Shown one piece after another: positions 25,458 through 33,014 of a stretch of 34,762 nt of DNA. Numbering within the stretch: position 1 is the stretch's first letter; each line of letters opens with the position of its first letter. The position numbers and the translations under genes were made by a program. The notes under the pieces were generated by a model. The model did not search any database, had not been told where the DNA came from, and was given only the letters and a program-made list of their open reading frames with translations. The DNA is from Spirulina subsalsa CS-330 (GTDB taxonomy: Bacteria > Cyanobacteriota > Cyanobacteriia > Cyanobacteriales > Spirulinaceae): contig NZ_JAQMTY010000055.1 of the NCBI RefSeq assembly GCF_028330765.1, positions 1 to 34,762 of the forward strand, in the 5' to 3' direction.

Positions 25458-27833
25458 ATGCGCTTATTACTGGTTGAAGATGATCACGTTTTGGCAGAAA
25501 CCCTTAGCACCATGCTGAGTCAGCAGGGCTATGTTGTGAATACAGCCTACGACGGTGAAGAGGGTTGGGATTATGCGCAAAGTTTTAGTTATGACCTGAT
25601 GTTGTTGGATGTCAGTTTGCCGAAATTGGATGGGATTAATCTTTGTCGGCGCTTGCGCAATGAGCAGATTAATAGTCCGATTTTGCTGTTGACGGCCAAT
25701 GATTGCAGTGAGTCGAAGGTGGTGGGACTGGATGCGGGGGCGGATGATTATGTGGTGAAGCCCTGCACGATTCCTGAATTGTTAGCGCGGATTCGGGCCT
25801 TATTGCGGCGGCAGAGTGATTCGAGTGCGCCGATTTTGACCTGGGGGCCGTTGCAGCTTGATCCCAGTGCTTGCGAGGTGAAGTGGGATGAGCAGTTGTT
25901 GACGCTGTCGCCAAAGGAATATAACTTGCTGGAGTTGTTTTTGCGCCACCCGAAGCAGGTGTTTACGAAGGGGGCGATTCTGGAGCATTTGTGGTCGTTT
26001 GATGATCCGCCGGGGGAGGAGACGGTGCGGGCCCATATTAAGGGGCTGCGGCGTAAGTTGAAGGCGGTGGGGGCGGATGGTGCAATTGAGACGGTGTATG
26101 GGGTGGGCTATTGTTTGAAGGCGTTGCCGGATAGGGTGCAGGCTGAATCCTCGCCACCGATCGCGCCCTCACCTCCGATCGCGCCCTCGCCCCCCTCTGA
26201 TCCAGCAAAGGCGGCGGCATTGCAAGGGGCGATCGCCAAACTGTGGGCACAATTTCGGGAGCCGATTTTGGCCCGGATGACGGTGCTAGAGGCGGCGATC
26301 GCCGCCCTCGAAGCGGGTAAGTTAGACGAAGACCTCCGCCTCAATGCAGAACGCCAAGCCCATAAATTAGTGGGGTCTTTGGGGATGTTTGGCTTATCGG
26401 CTGGGTCAGATCTGGCCCGGCAGTTAGAGCAGGGGTTGATGGAGCCGATCGCGACCCTAGAGAGGGTGACCCTCCGCGCCCTCTTCACGGCCCTGGCCGA
26501 GATGCTCCCATCCGATGCACCCGCTGTGGAGCCGGAGCCTGCCCCGATTCGTCCCGTCACCCCCCGAACGATCCCGACGGAGCGATCGCCCCATGTGTTG
26601 ATCATCGACCCCGACACCACCTACATCGAGGCCGTGCAAACGGAAGCCCAGCAATGGCCGTTAGATCTGGACTATGTGGCGACCTGCGAGGCGGCGATCG
26701 CCACCATCACACAATGGCAAAACCCCCAATTCACCGGCCCCATTCCCGACCTCGTGGTGCTAGAACTCACGTTTCCTAAGACCAAAACCGCCGGACTGGT
26801 CATCCTAGAACATCTCCGCACCCTAGAACGACCGCCGATCACCCTGGTGTTAACCACTCAAAACACCTTTCATAACCGTGTTTCCGTGGCACGTCTGGGG
26901 GTGACGGGCTTTGTGGTCAAACCCATTGCACCGGTGCAACTGATGGGCATCATTACCCAGCACCTCCAGCAGCAAACGGCCTGCGAAGCGACCATTTTAG
27001 CCGTCGATGATGATGAGATTTTGCTGGACAGCCTGACCACGATGCTCACCCCATGGCGGATTGAGGTACAGACCCTCAACGACCCGCGCAACTTTTGGGA
27101 AACCCTCCAACAGGTGTCGCCCGACCTGCTGATCTTGGATGTGGATATGCCCTATATCAACGGCTTGGAACTCTGCCAAGTGGTGCGCAATGATCCCCAA
27201 TGGTCGCAGTTGCCCATTGTCTTTTTGTCGGCGAGTCGCGATCGCACCACCCTCCAGCAAATGTATCAATTTGGCGCAGATGACTACATTTGCAAACCCG
27301 TCACCGAGCCGGAACTCGTCACCCGCATTTTTAACCGCCTCGAACGCAGTCGCCTGCTCCGTGACCTCACCGAAAAAGACCCCCTCACCGGCGTGGCGAA
27401 CCGCTACCGCTCGGAGCAGGATTTTCAGCGGTTTTTCCACTGTGCCACCCAAGAGCATCAGACCATTGGCTTTATCACCCTCACCATCCAAGACCTCCAG
27501 CAGATCAACTGCGATTATGGCCATGATGTGGGCGATCGCATCTTGCAACGCTTCGGCCAACTCCTCAAACACACCTGTTCCCCCGAAGACATCGTCGCCC
27601 GGTGGAGCGGCGGCGAATTTATCATCGGCCTCTACGGCATCACCCGCCCCACCGGCATCCAAGCCGCTCAAGATTTGATGCACCTCTTTTCCCACGAAGT
27701 CTTTCTCCTCGAAGGGCAACTCGCTCTTCCCGTCAGCGTGGCCGCCAGGTTATCCCTCTATCCCGACAACGGCACGACCTTAGCCCAACTCTATCAAGCC
27801 ACCCTTGACCAGCAGATCACCCCTGAAGCATGA
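25458..27833 (+). CDS. Six-module response regulator: REC-wHTH-HPt-pseudoREC-REC-degenerate GGDEF
   Basis: 791 residues. REC1 1-118: acidic pair at 8-9, phospho-Asp D51, T79, K101. OmpR/PhoB winged helix 125-222 (LSPKEYNLLELFLRHP). Linker 229-248 contains a repeated PPIAPS unit. HPt 252-350 has the acceptor H302 in AHKLVGSLGM. REC2 379-500 has Glu436 in place of the phospho-Asp but retains K488. REC3 511-628: acidic pair D517/D518, D561, K613. GGDEF 640-785: DPLTGVANR is kept, but the signature is RWSGGEF (third position Gly) and the metal Asp is lost (TLTIQDL), so cyclase activity is unlikely. It binds DNA and probably integrates a phosphorelay. No kinase is adjacent. There is no obvious ribosome binding site, but the MRLLLVEDD start is typical. 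Confidence 0.92.
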   Translation: MRLLLVEDDHVLAETLSTMLSQQGYVVNTAYDGEEGWDYAQSFSYDLMLLDVSLPKLDGINLCRRLRNEQINSPILLLTANDCSESKVVGLDAGADDYVVKPCTIPELLARIRALLRRQSDSSAPILTWGPLQLDPSACEVKWDEQLLTLSPKEYNLLELFLRHPKQVFTKGAILEHLWSFDDPPGEETVRAHIKGLRRKLKAVGADGAIETVYGVGYCLKALPDRVQAESSPPIAPSPPIAPSPPSDPAKAAALQGAIAKLWAQFREPILARMTVLEAAIAALEAGKLDEDLRLNAERQAHKLVGSLGMFGLSAGSDLARQLEQGLMEPIATLERVTLRALFTALAEMLPSDAPAVEPEPAPIRPVTPRTIPTERSPHVLIIDPDTTYIEAVQTEAQQWPLDLDYVATCEAAIATITQWQNPQFTGPIPDLVVLELTFPKTKTAGLVILEHLRTLERPPITLVLTTQNTFHNRVSVARLGVTGFVVKPIAPVQLMGIITQHLQQQTACEATILAVDDDEILLDSLTTMLTPWRIEVQTLNDPRNFWETLQQVSPDLLILDVDMPYINGLELCQVVRNDPQWSQLPIVFLSASRDRTTLQQMYQFGADDYICKPVTEPELVTRIFNRLERSRLLRDLTEKDPLTGVANRYRSEQDFQRFFHCATQEHQTIGFITLTIQDLQQINCDYGHDVGDRILQRFGQLLKHTCSPEDIVARWSGGEFIIGLYGITRPTGIQAAQDLMHLFSHEVFLLEGQLALPVSVAARLSLYPDNGTTLAQLYQATLDQQITPEA

Positions 27834-28024
27834 GGGCGATCGCTCCCCGATCACAACCCCAGCCCCAGCCCCTCTCCCAAAAACTCATAACATTGTCCAG
27901 ATCACTGTAAAGATTTGATGAAAATTACAATTTATCCCTGTAAAACCCTGCCATAACTTCATAGAAATTTCACAGCCGTAACCTCATCTTGTGTTAAAAA
28001 AACACTTTGATCGGAGAACAGACT

Positions 28025-28132
28025 ATGCTGCTCAATCGTTTTTTTTTCCACCCCATTACCTTTACTACGGGGTACTGTTATTTTTTTAATCCAATTTTGC
28101 GATCGCAGACATCTTGCCCAGAAACAGCCTGA
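28025..28132 (+). CDS. Possible small aromatic/hydrophobic peptide, 35 codons
   Basis: ATG 28025 follows GGAG at 28013-28016 with good spacing. The peptide begins MLLNRFFFHPITF, is rich in Phe and Tyr, and stops at TGA 28130-28132. A hairpin (TCTGAGC 28147-28153 with GCTCAGA 28163-28169) follows. Upstream is an AT-rich, promoter-like region. No homologue recognised. Could be a leader peptide, part of an untranslated RNA, or chance. Confidence 0.3.
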   Translation: MLLNRFFFHPITFTTGYCYFFNPILRSQTSCPETA

Positions 28133-28146
28133 GTCCTGTGCCCTGG

Positions 28147-28169
28147 TCTGAGCAAATAAAAGGCTCAGA
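28147..28169. other. Small hairpin in the AT-rich spacer
   Basis: TCTGAGC and GCTCAGA are a perfect 7-bp inverted repeat with a nine-base A-rich loop, 14 bases after the possible small gene. No T-tract on the plus strand. Confidence 0.35.
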
Positions 28170-28463
28170 AAACGAGGATCACAGTAAATTGACCTATAAC
28201 ATCGCCAAAGTCTTGCTATAGAAGGGTTACACCTGATTTAGACATTGGTCTAATCATCATCAATCCAGGGAAAAAAGGTGTTAGCTGAGACCGCAAAGAT
28301 CCCGTTTCAATGTGACTCATTTTAAGCTTAGATACCTGTTCATCCCTGGCTTTGAAATCCTCACAGAAATAGTGTTTTTGATGGATCACGCTGTCGAACG
28401 AACACAGCGAAAACATTAAGAGATATTAATATCACGAGATGTTTACATATCGTAACTTTCGTT

Positions 28464-28494
28464 TTGACAGGTTGATGAATTTTAGCGTTAAAAT
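28464..28494 (+). promoter_or_regulatory. Candidate sigma-70-type promoter for the PATAN regulator
   Basis: TTGACA at 28464-28469 is a perfect -35 match. TTAAAA (18-base gap) or TAAAAT (19-base gap) at 28488-28494 serves as a fair -10. Transcription would begin near 28500, about 60 bases before GTG 28563. The spacing is slightly long. Confidence 0.45.
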
Positions 28495-28562
28495 TAGTAA
28501 CGAAAGGAATTAAAACTACTTAATTCTTTAGCTTAAACGTCAGCCTCAAATCTTGTTGTCCT

Positions 28563-29912
28563 GTGACTAGCCCTGCGTCCTCAACTTGCTCTCTTTCCCC
28601 TGTACCTGTTATGACACAGCAGCGAGGTTCTGGCTCGTTATCTCATCCATCTGAAGTAGCACAGGTTATGGAGAATCCGTCCAGGGGTGGTACTGGTCAA
28701 TTGCGATCGCAACTTGCCTGTTTCCAGAGTCATCAATTCACTGGACGCATTGATTTGACCATTGCCCCCAACCAAACCTGGAGTCTCTACCTTGCCCTAG
28801 GTCGTCTCGCTTGGGCATCCGGGGGCCCCCACAGCATGCGACGTTGGCGGCGACAACTCCTCAGCCACCAACTCACCCAAACCGCCCAACAAATCAAAGT
28901 CCGCCAAAACGACCAATTTGAATGCTGGGACTACCAAATTCTCACCCTTCTGGCCACCCGCCAACTCGCCAACACCGACACCGTCATGCAAATTATTCAC
29001 GGTGTCGTCACAGAAGTGCTCTTTGAAATTTCCCAAGCCTTCCAACTTGCGCTCCTGGGTGATGCCGTCGAACAATCTCCCGCCCACCCCAGCAACCCCG
29101 CCGAACCCTTGAGCATCACACCCCGCCTCGGTGTGCGTCCCTCAACGGCGGACACCGCCATTTTGCCGCGCTCTTGGACGGTGGAAATTGACACCGCCCT
29201 CGACATTGCCCAAGCCGATTGGGAGCAATGGGCCCAAGCCGGCCTCGCCCTCTGTTCGCCCAACCTTGCCCCCGTCATCAAACAACACGGTCACCTCCAA
29301 AGCTCCACCCCCCCCAAGGTCTACCAACAACTGGCAGAACTGGTTAACGGCAAACGCACCCTGCGGGATATTGCCATTTTGCTCAAACGCGATGTGGTGG
29401 GCATCACAAAATCCCTCCTGCCCTACATTCGGAAACATTACATCGGCCTCACCGAAGTTAACGACATCCCCGGCCCCGCCCCCCAGGCCGCCCCCGACCC
29501 CTCGCCCCGCATCGAGACCCGTCCCGACAAAGCATCTGCCCCCTCCAAAGGCCGGGTGATCTGCATTGATGACAGCCCCCAAATCGGTCATGCGCTCCAA
29601 GACCTGCTCCAAAATGCAGGCTATGAGGTGATCTGGATTCAAGAAGCGGTGCAGGCCCTGCCGACGCTGTTGCAACAGAAGCCGGATTTTGTGTTACTCG
29701 ATCTCATGATGCCCATTGCCAATGGTTATGAAATTTGTAGCCAAATTCGCCGGGTGGGTCAGTTTAAAGACTTGCCGGTGGTGATTTTGACCAGCAATGA
29801 TGGTTTGGTGGATCGGGTGCGGGCCAAGGTGGTGGGGGCGACGGACTTTTTGAGTAAGCCGATTAATGGCCCGAAGGTTTTGGGGATTTTAACGAAACAT
29901 GGTCTTGGTTAA
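28563..29912 (+). CDS. PatA/PixG-type response regulator (PATAN domain + receiver)
   Basis: 449 residues. Residues about 45-165 have the PATAN (DUF4388-type) look of cyanobacterial PatA/PixG/PilG proteins: GQLRSQLACFQSHQFTGRID, LYLALGRLAWASGG. A helical middle region with NGKRTLRDIAILLKRD (263-278) is followed by a Pro-rich linker (302-328) and a receiver: acidic pair D336/D337, phospho-Asp D380 in LLDLMMP, T410, K432. Such proteins act in chemotaxis-like pathways for phototaxis or cell pattern. No PixH, CheW, MCP or CheA gene is adjacent, so it is an orphan. Start uncertain: GTG 28563, ATG 28611 or ATG 28668, none with a clear ribosome binding site. Confidence 0.87.
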   Translation: MTSPASSTCSLSPVPVMTQQRGSGSLSHPSEVAQVMENPSRGGTGQLRSQLACFQSHQFTGRIDLTIAPNQTWSLYLALGRLAWASGGPHSMRRWRRQLLSHQLTQTAQQIKVRQNDQFECWDYQILTLLATRQLANTDTVMQIIHGVVTEVLFEISQAFQLALLGDAVEQSPAHPSNPAEPLSITPRLGVRPSTADTAILPRSWTVEIDTALDIAQADWEQWAQAGLALCSPNLAPVIKQHGHLQSSTPPKVYQQLAELVNGKRTLRDIAILLKRDVVGITKSLLPYIRKHYIGLTEVNDIPGPAPQAAPDPSPRIETRPDKASAPSKGRVICIDDSPQIGHALQDLLQNAGYEVIWIQEAVQALPTLLQQKPDFVLLDLMMPIANGYEICSQIRRVGQFKDLPVVILTSNDGLVDRVRAKVVGATDFLSKPINGPKVLGILTKHGLG

Positions 29913-30006
29913 TCTGTTGCCGGAACAACTGGGATCGATTAGCCAAACTCATGGTTGATATTTGCGATCGCCCTCACCTCACGTCAGACCAGGCAACGTC
30001 CCACGA

Positions 30007-30012
30007 TATACT
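30007..30012 (+). promoter_or_regulatory. Candidate -10 box for the ndhAIGE operon
   Basis: TATACT at 30007-30012 is a near-consensus -10 element, 63 bases before the ndhA start. The -35 position (TCAGAC, 29984-29989) is poor, so this is tentative. Confidence 0.3.
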
Positions 30013-30074
30013 GAATAATCAGTAATCACGGCAGGAATTATCCCTGCGTCTAACGCTGTTAACGGCTGAAATCC

Positions 30075-31193
30075 ATGAATTCAGGAATCGATCTGCAAGG
30101 AAGCTTTATCCAGACTCTGACCGAATTCGGACTCCCTCAGGATGTCGCCCGTGCCCTTTGGATACCCCTTCCAATGGTGCTCGTGGTCATCGGAGCCGTC
30201 GTCGGAGTCCTTGTCACCGTTTGGCTAGAGCGCAAAGTCTCAGCAGCGGCACAACAACGGATTGGCCCCGAATTTGCCGGCCCCCTCGGTGTCCTACAAC
30301 CCGTTGCGGATGGCCTTAAACTCGTCTTCAAAGAAGATGTCACCCCCAACAAGTCCGACCCGTGGCTCTTTACCCTCGGTCCCATCTTGGTGGTGATTCC
30401 CGTCATCCTCTCCTATCTCATCGTCCCCTTCGGACAAAACCTGTTGATCACCGACCTCAATGTCGGGATCTTCCTGTGGATTGCCCTCTCTAGCATTGCC
30501 CCCATTGGCCTGCTGATGTCCGGGTACTCCTCCAACAATAAATACTCACTCCTCGGTGGACTCCGCGCCGCTGCTCAATCGATCAGCTACGAAATTCCCC
30601 TGGCCTTGGCGGTGTTAGCCGTCGTCATGATGTCCAACAGCCTCAGCACCATCGACATCGTCGAACAGCAGTCCGGCTACGGCATCTTAGGCTGGAACAT
30701 CTGGCGGCAACCGGTGGGATTCCTGATTTTCTGGATTGCAGCCTTAGCCGAATGCGAACGGCTTCCCTTTGACCTCCCTGAAGCCGAAGAAGAACTCGTC
30801 GCCGGGTATCAAACTGAATATTCTGGGATGCGGTTTGCGCTCTTCTATGTGGGGTCTTACATTAACCTGGTGTTGTCTGCCCTGATCGTCGCCATCCTCT
30901 ACCTCGGCGGCTGGGAATTTCCCATTCCCCTCGATCAACTCGCCGGTTGGCTTGGAGTCAGCGAAACCACCCCCTGGTTACAAATGCTGACGGCATCCTT
31001 GGGGATCATCATGACCATCCTCAAAGCCTATGTTTTGGTCTTCCTGGCGGTGCTTTTACGCTGGACGCTCCCCCGGGTGCGCATTGACCAACTGTTAAAC
31101 CTCGGCTGGAAGTTCTTACTCCCGGTTGCTTTGGTTAATCTTTTGCTCACCGCTGGTCTCAAGCTGGTGTTTCCGGTGGCCTTTGGTGGCTAA
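30075..31193 (+). CDS. ndhA: NAD(P)H-quinone oxidoreductase subunit 1
   Basis: 372 residues with about eight membrane helices. It carries LERKV (51-55), KEDVTP (86-91) and the long conserved loop [20 protein letters not shown] (226-245) then TEYSGM, which line the quinone site in NuoH/NdhA proteins. It is a thylakoid membrane subunit of NDH-1 and connects the membrane arm to the peripheral arm. It is used in respiration, cyclic electron flow around photosystem I and CO2 uptake. First gene of ndhA-I-G-E. ndhI follows after 26 bases. Confidence 0.97.
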   Translation: MNSGIDLQGSFIQTLTEFGLPQDVARALWIPLPMVLVVIGAVVGVLVTVWLERKVSAAAQQRIGPEFAGPLGVLQPVADGLKLVFKEDVTPNKSDPWLFTLGPILVVIPVILSYLIVPFGQNLLITDLNVGIFLWIALSSIAPIGLLMSGYSSNNKYSLLGGLRAAAQSISYEIPLALAVLAVVMMSNSLSTIDIVEQQSGYGILGWNIWRQPVGFLIFWIAALAECERLPFDLPEAEEELVAGYQTEYSGMRFALFYVGSYINLVLSALIVAILYLGGWEFPIPLDQLAGWLGVSETTPWLQMLTASLGIIMTILKAYVLVFLAVLLRWTLPRVRIDQLLNLGWKFLLPVALVNLLLTAGLKLVFPVAFGG

Positions 31194-31219
31194 TGTTCGT
31201 TTACCTACCCTGAAACCTC

Positions 31220-31825
31220 ATGTTTAACTTTCTCAAACAAGTCGGGGACTACGCCAAAGAGACGGTTCAAGCTGCAAAGTTCATTGGTCAGGGTCTTTCC
31301 GTTACCTTTGACCACATGCAGCGGCGACCGGTTACGGTGCAATATCCCTACGAAAAACTCATCCCCTCCGAACGGTATCGGGGTCGGATTCACTATGAGT
31401 TTGATAAGTGTATTTCCTGTGAAGTCTGTGTGCGGGTTTGCCCGATTAATTTGCCGATCGTGGATTGGGAATTTGATAAGGAAACGAAGAAGAAAAAGCT
31501 CAATCACTACAGTATTGATTTTGGGGTCTGTATCTTCTGCGGGAACTGTGTGGAATACTGTCCGACCAATTGCCTCTCGATGACGGAGGAATATGAGTTG
31601 GCAACTTACGATCGCCACGAACTCAACTACGACAGCGTCGCCCTCGGACGCTTGCCCTACAAGGTGACGCAAGATCCGATGGTGACCCCGATTCGAGAGT
31701 TTGCCTATCTGCCGAAGGGCGTGGTGGATGGCCATGATTTGCCCGCTGGCGCTCAACGGGCGGGTCAACGGCCGGAAGCGATCGCTGCCCAGTCTAGCCC
31801 TGATGACACGGACACAAGCGACTAG
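31220..31825 (+). CDS. ndhI: NAD(P)H-quinone oxidoreductase subunit I (2x[4Fe-4S])
   Basis: 201 residues. Two four-Cys cluster motifs are intact: C64, C67, C70, C74 ([12 protein letters not shown]) and C104, C107, C110, C114 ([12 protein letters not shown]). They carry two [4Fe-4S] clusters that pass electrons toward quinone in the NDH-1 peripheral arm. The C-terminal ~25 residues are variable and Ala/Asp-rich, as usual in cyanobacteria. Confidence 0.97.
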   Translation: MFNFLKQVGDYAKETVQAAKFIGQGLSVTFDHMQRRPVTVQYPYEKLIPSERYRGRIHYEFDKCISCEVCVRVCPINLPIVDWEFDKETKKKKLNHYSIDFGVCIFCGNCVEYCPTNCLSMTEEYELATYDRHELNYDSVALGRLPYKVTQDPMVTPIREFAYLPKGVVDGHDLPAGAQRAGQRPEAIAAQSSPDDTDTSD

Positions 31826-31912
31826 GCCCCGCCCTCGATCACTCTGTACCCGTGGGCGGTGTCGTCTGCGATGCCCCCACCCCCATCGACCCCTTCTAGG
31901 AGATAATTTCGC

Positions 31913-32509
31913 GTGAATTTAGCAGAAGATGTTCAACTGATTTCCTTTGGCCTCTTAGGCGTTTTGATGATTGCTGCCGCCTTGGGTGTTGTCCTCCTTG
32001 ACCAAATTGTTTACTCCGCCTTCTTGCTGGGTGGTGTTTTTCTCTGTATGTCAGGCCTTTACGTGTTGCTCAATGCTGACTTCGTGGCGGCTGCGCAGAT
32101 TCTGGTCTATGTGGGCGCGGTGAATGTGCTGATTCTGTTTGCCATCATGTTGGTGAATAAGCAGGAAACCTTCAAACCCGTGGGGAATCGGTGGCTGCGA
32201 CAGGGGGCGACGGCGTTGGTCTGTGTGGGGCTGTTTGCGCTCCTGAGTACGATGGTGTTGGCAACGCCGTGGGTAGTGGATACCACTGTGGTGCTGACTA
32301 GTACTGTGGTGCAAATCGGCAAGCATTTCTTTAGTGATTACCTCCTGCCCTTTGAATTGGCCTCTGTGCTGTTGCTGATGGCGATGGTGGGGGCGATTAT
32401 CCTGGCGCGTCGTGATTTTATTCCCGAAAAGATGGCGACGGATACCCAAGACGCGCTCACCTTACCGGAACGGCCACGGGAGCTAACGGGTACAGTGAGC
32501 GATCGCTAA
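31913..32509 (+). CDS. ndhG: NAD(P)H-quinone oxidoreductase subunit 6
   Basis: 198 residues with five hydrophobic segments and the NuoJ/NdhG signature around NADFVAAAQILVYVGAVNVL, followed by LFAIML. A second conserved helix, LPFELASVLLLMAMVGAI, lies near 146-163. Proton-pumping membrane-arm subunit. The start is GTG 31913, with AGGAGA about ten bases upstream and no earlier ATG in frame near it. Confidence 0.95.
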   Translation: MNLAEDVQLISFGLLGVLMIAAALGVVLLDQIVYSAFLLGGVFLCMSGLYVLLNADFVAAAQILVYVGAVNVLILFAIMLVNKQETFKPVGNRWLRQGATALVCVGLFALLSTMVLATPWVVDTTVVLTSTVVQIGKHFFSDYLLPFELASVLLLMAMVGAIILARRDFIPEKMATDTQDALTLPERPRELTGTVSDR

Positions 32510-32557
32510 CCCCGACCCCTTCCCGCTTCATATACCCTCGACTTCTTTTTTGGATTT

Positions 32558-32869
32558 ATGCAACTTCAACTTGAATTTTTCCTTTTGTTAGCAGCGGCTC
32601 TGTTCTGCATCGGAATTTATGGTCTCGTCACCAGTCGGAACGTGGTGCGCGTCTTGATGTCCGTGGAGCTTTTGCTCAACGCGGTCAACTTGAACTTGAT
32701 GAGCTTTTCTAACTTTCTCGATCCCGAAGGGATCAAAGGACAAGTCTTTTCAATCTTTGTGATCACCGTGGCTGCTGCCGAAGCGGCTGTGGGCCTGGCG
32801 ATCATTTTGGCTATCTATCGCAATCGTGACACCGTGGACATGGAGCAATTTAACCTGCTCAAATGGTAA
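32558..32869 (+). CDS. ndhE: NAD(P)H-quinone oxidoreductase subunit 4L
   Basis: 103 residues with three membrane helices. The two membrane-buried acids of NuoK/NdhE are present: E37 in [11 protein letters not shown] and E75 in [10 protein letters not shown]. The family proton channel uses both. Last gene of the ndhAIGE group, 48 bases after ndhG. Confidence 0.96.
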   Translation: MQLQLEFFLLLAAALFCIGIYGLVTSRNVVRVLMSVELLLNAVNLNLMSFSNFLDPEGIKGQVFSIFVITVAAAEAAVGLAIILAIYRNRDTVDMEQFNLLKW

Positions 32870-32930
32870 ATCGGTGAACTCCGGGCGGGGCGATCGCACC
32901 TCCGCCCCTCCCATATCCCCCCCCCAATTC

Positions 32931-32965
32931 CGGCCTGATCCTTGATTTCTCAACGGATCAGGCCG
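32931..32965 (+). terminator. Strong hairpin between ndhE and malQ
   Basis: CGGCCTGATCC (32931-32941) pairs perfectly with GGATCAGGCCG (32955-32965) around a 13-base loop. It lies 61 bases after ndhE and 49 before malQ. No T-tract follows. It may end the ndh transcript by a factor-dependent route or stabilise its 3' end. A further GGGCGG/CCGCCC pairing lies just upstream, around 32883-32907. Confidence 0.5.
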
Positions 32966-33014
32966 TACAGTGCAAAAGAATCGCGCTACTATCGACACAT
33001 ATTATAGAAACGCT

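Larger units (their letters stand above)
27834..28562. other. 729-bp AT-rich spacer between two regulator genes
   Basis: It holds a decayed C-rich repeat (27857-27885), an AT-rich stretch with poly-A/T runs, a possible 35-codon gene (28025-28132), a small hairpin (28147-28169) and a promoter-like pair (28464-28494). From about 28170 to 28450 I see no convincing gene. A minus-strand frame at 28216-28416 has no support. HIP1 is nearly absent except at 28098-28106. Confidence 0.6.

Noticed and set aside
26997-27719. Minus-strand frame of 240 codons opposite the large regulator
   Set aside because: It is antisense to the intact REC3-GGDEF region and its composition mirrors that coding strand.
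28216-28416. Minus-strand 66-codon frame in the AT-rich spacer
   Set aside because: No ribosome binding site, no recognisable motif and no convincing promoter. Possible by chance in this region.
30075-32869. ndhAIGE as a novel complex variant
   Set aside because: Order, lengths, Fe-S cysteines and buried acids are all standard for cyanobacterial NDH-1.
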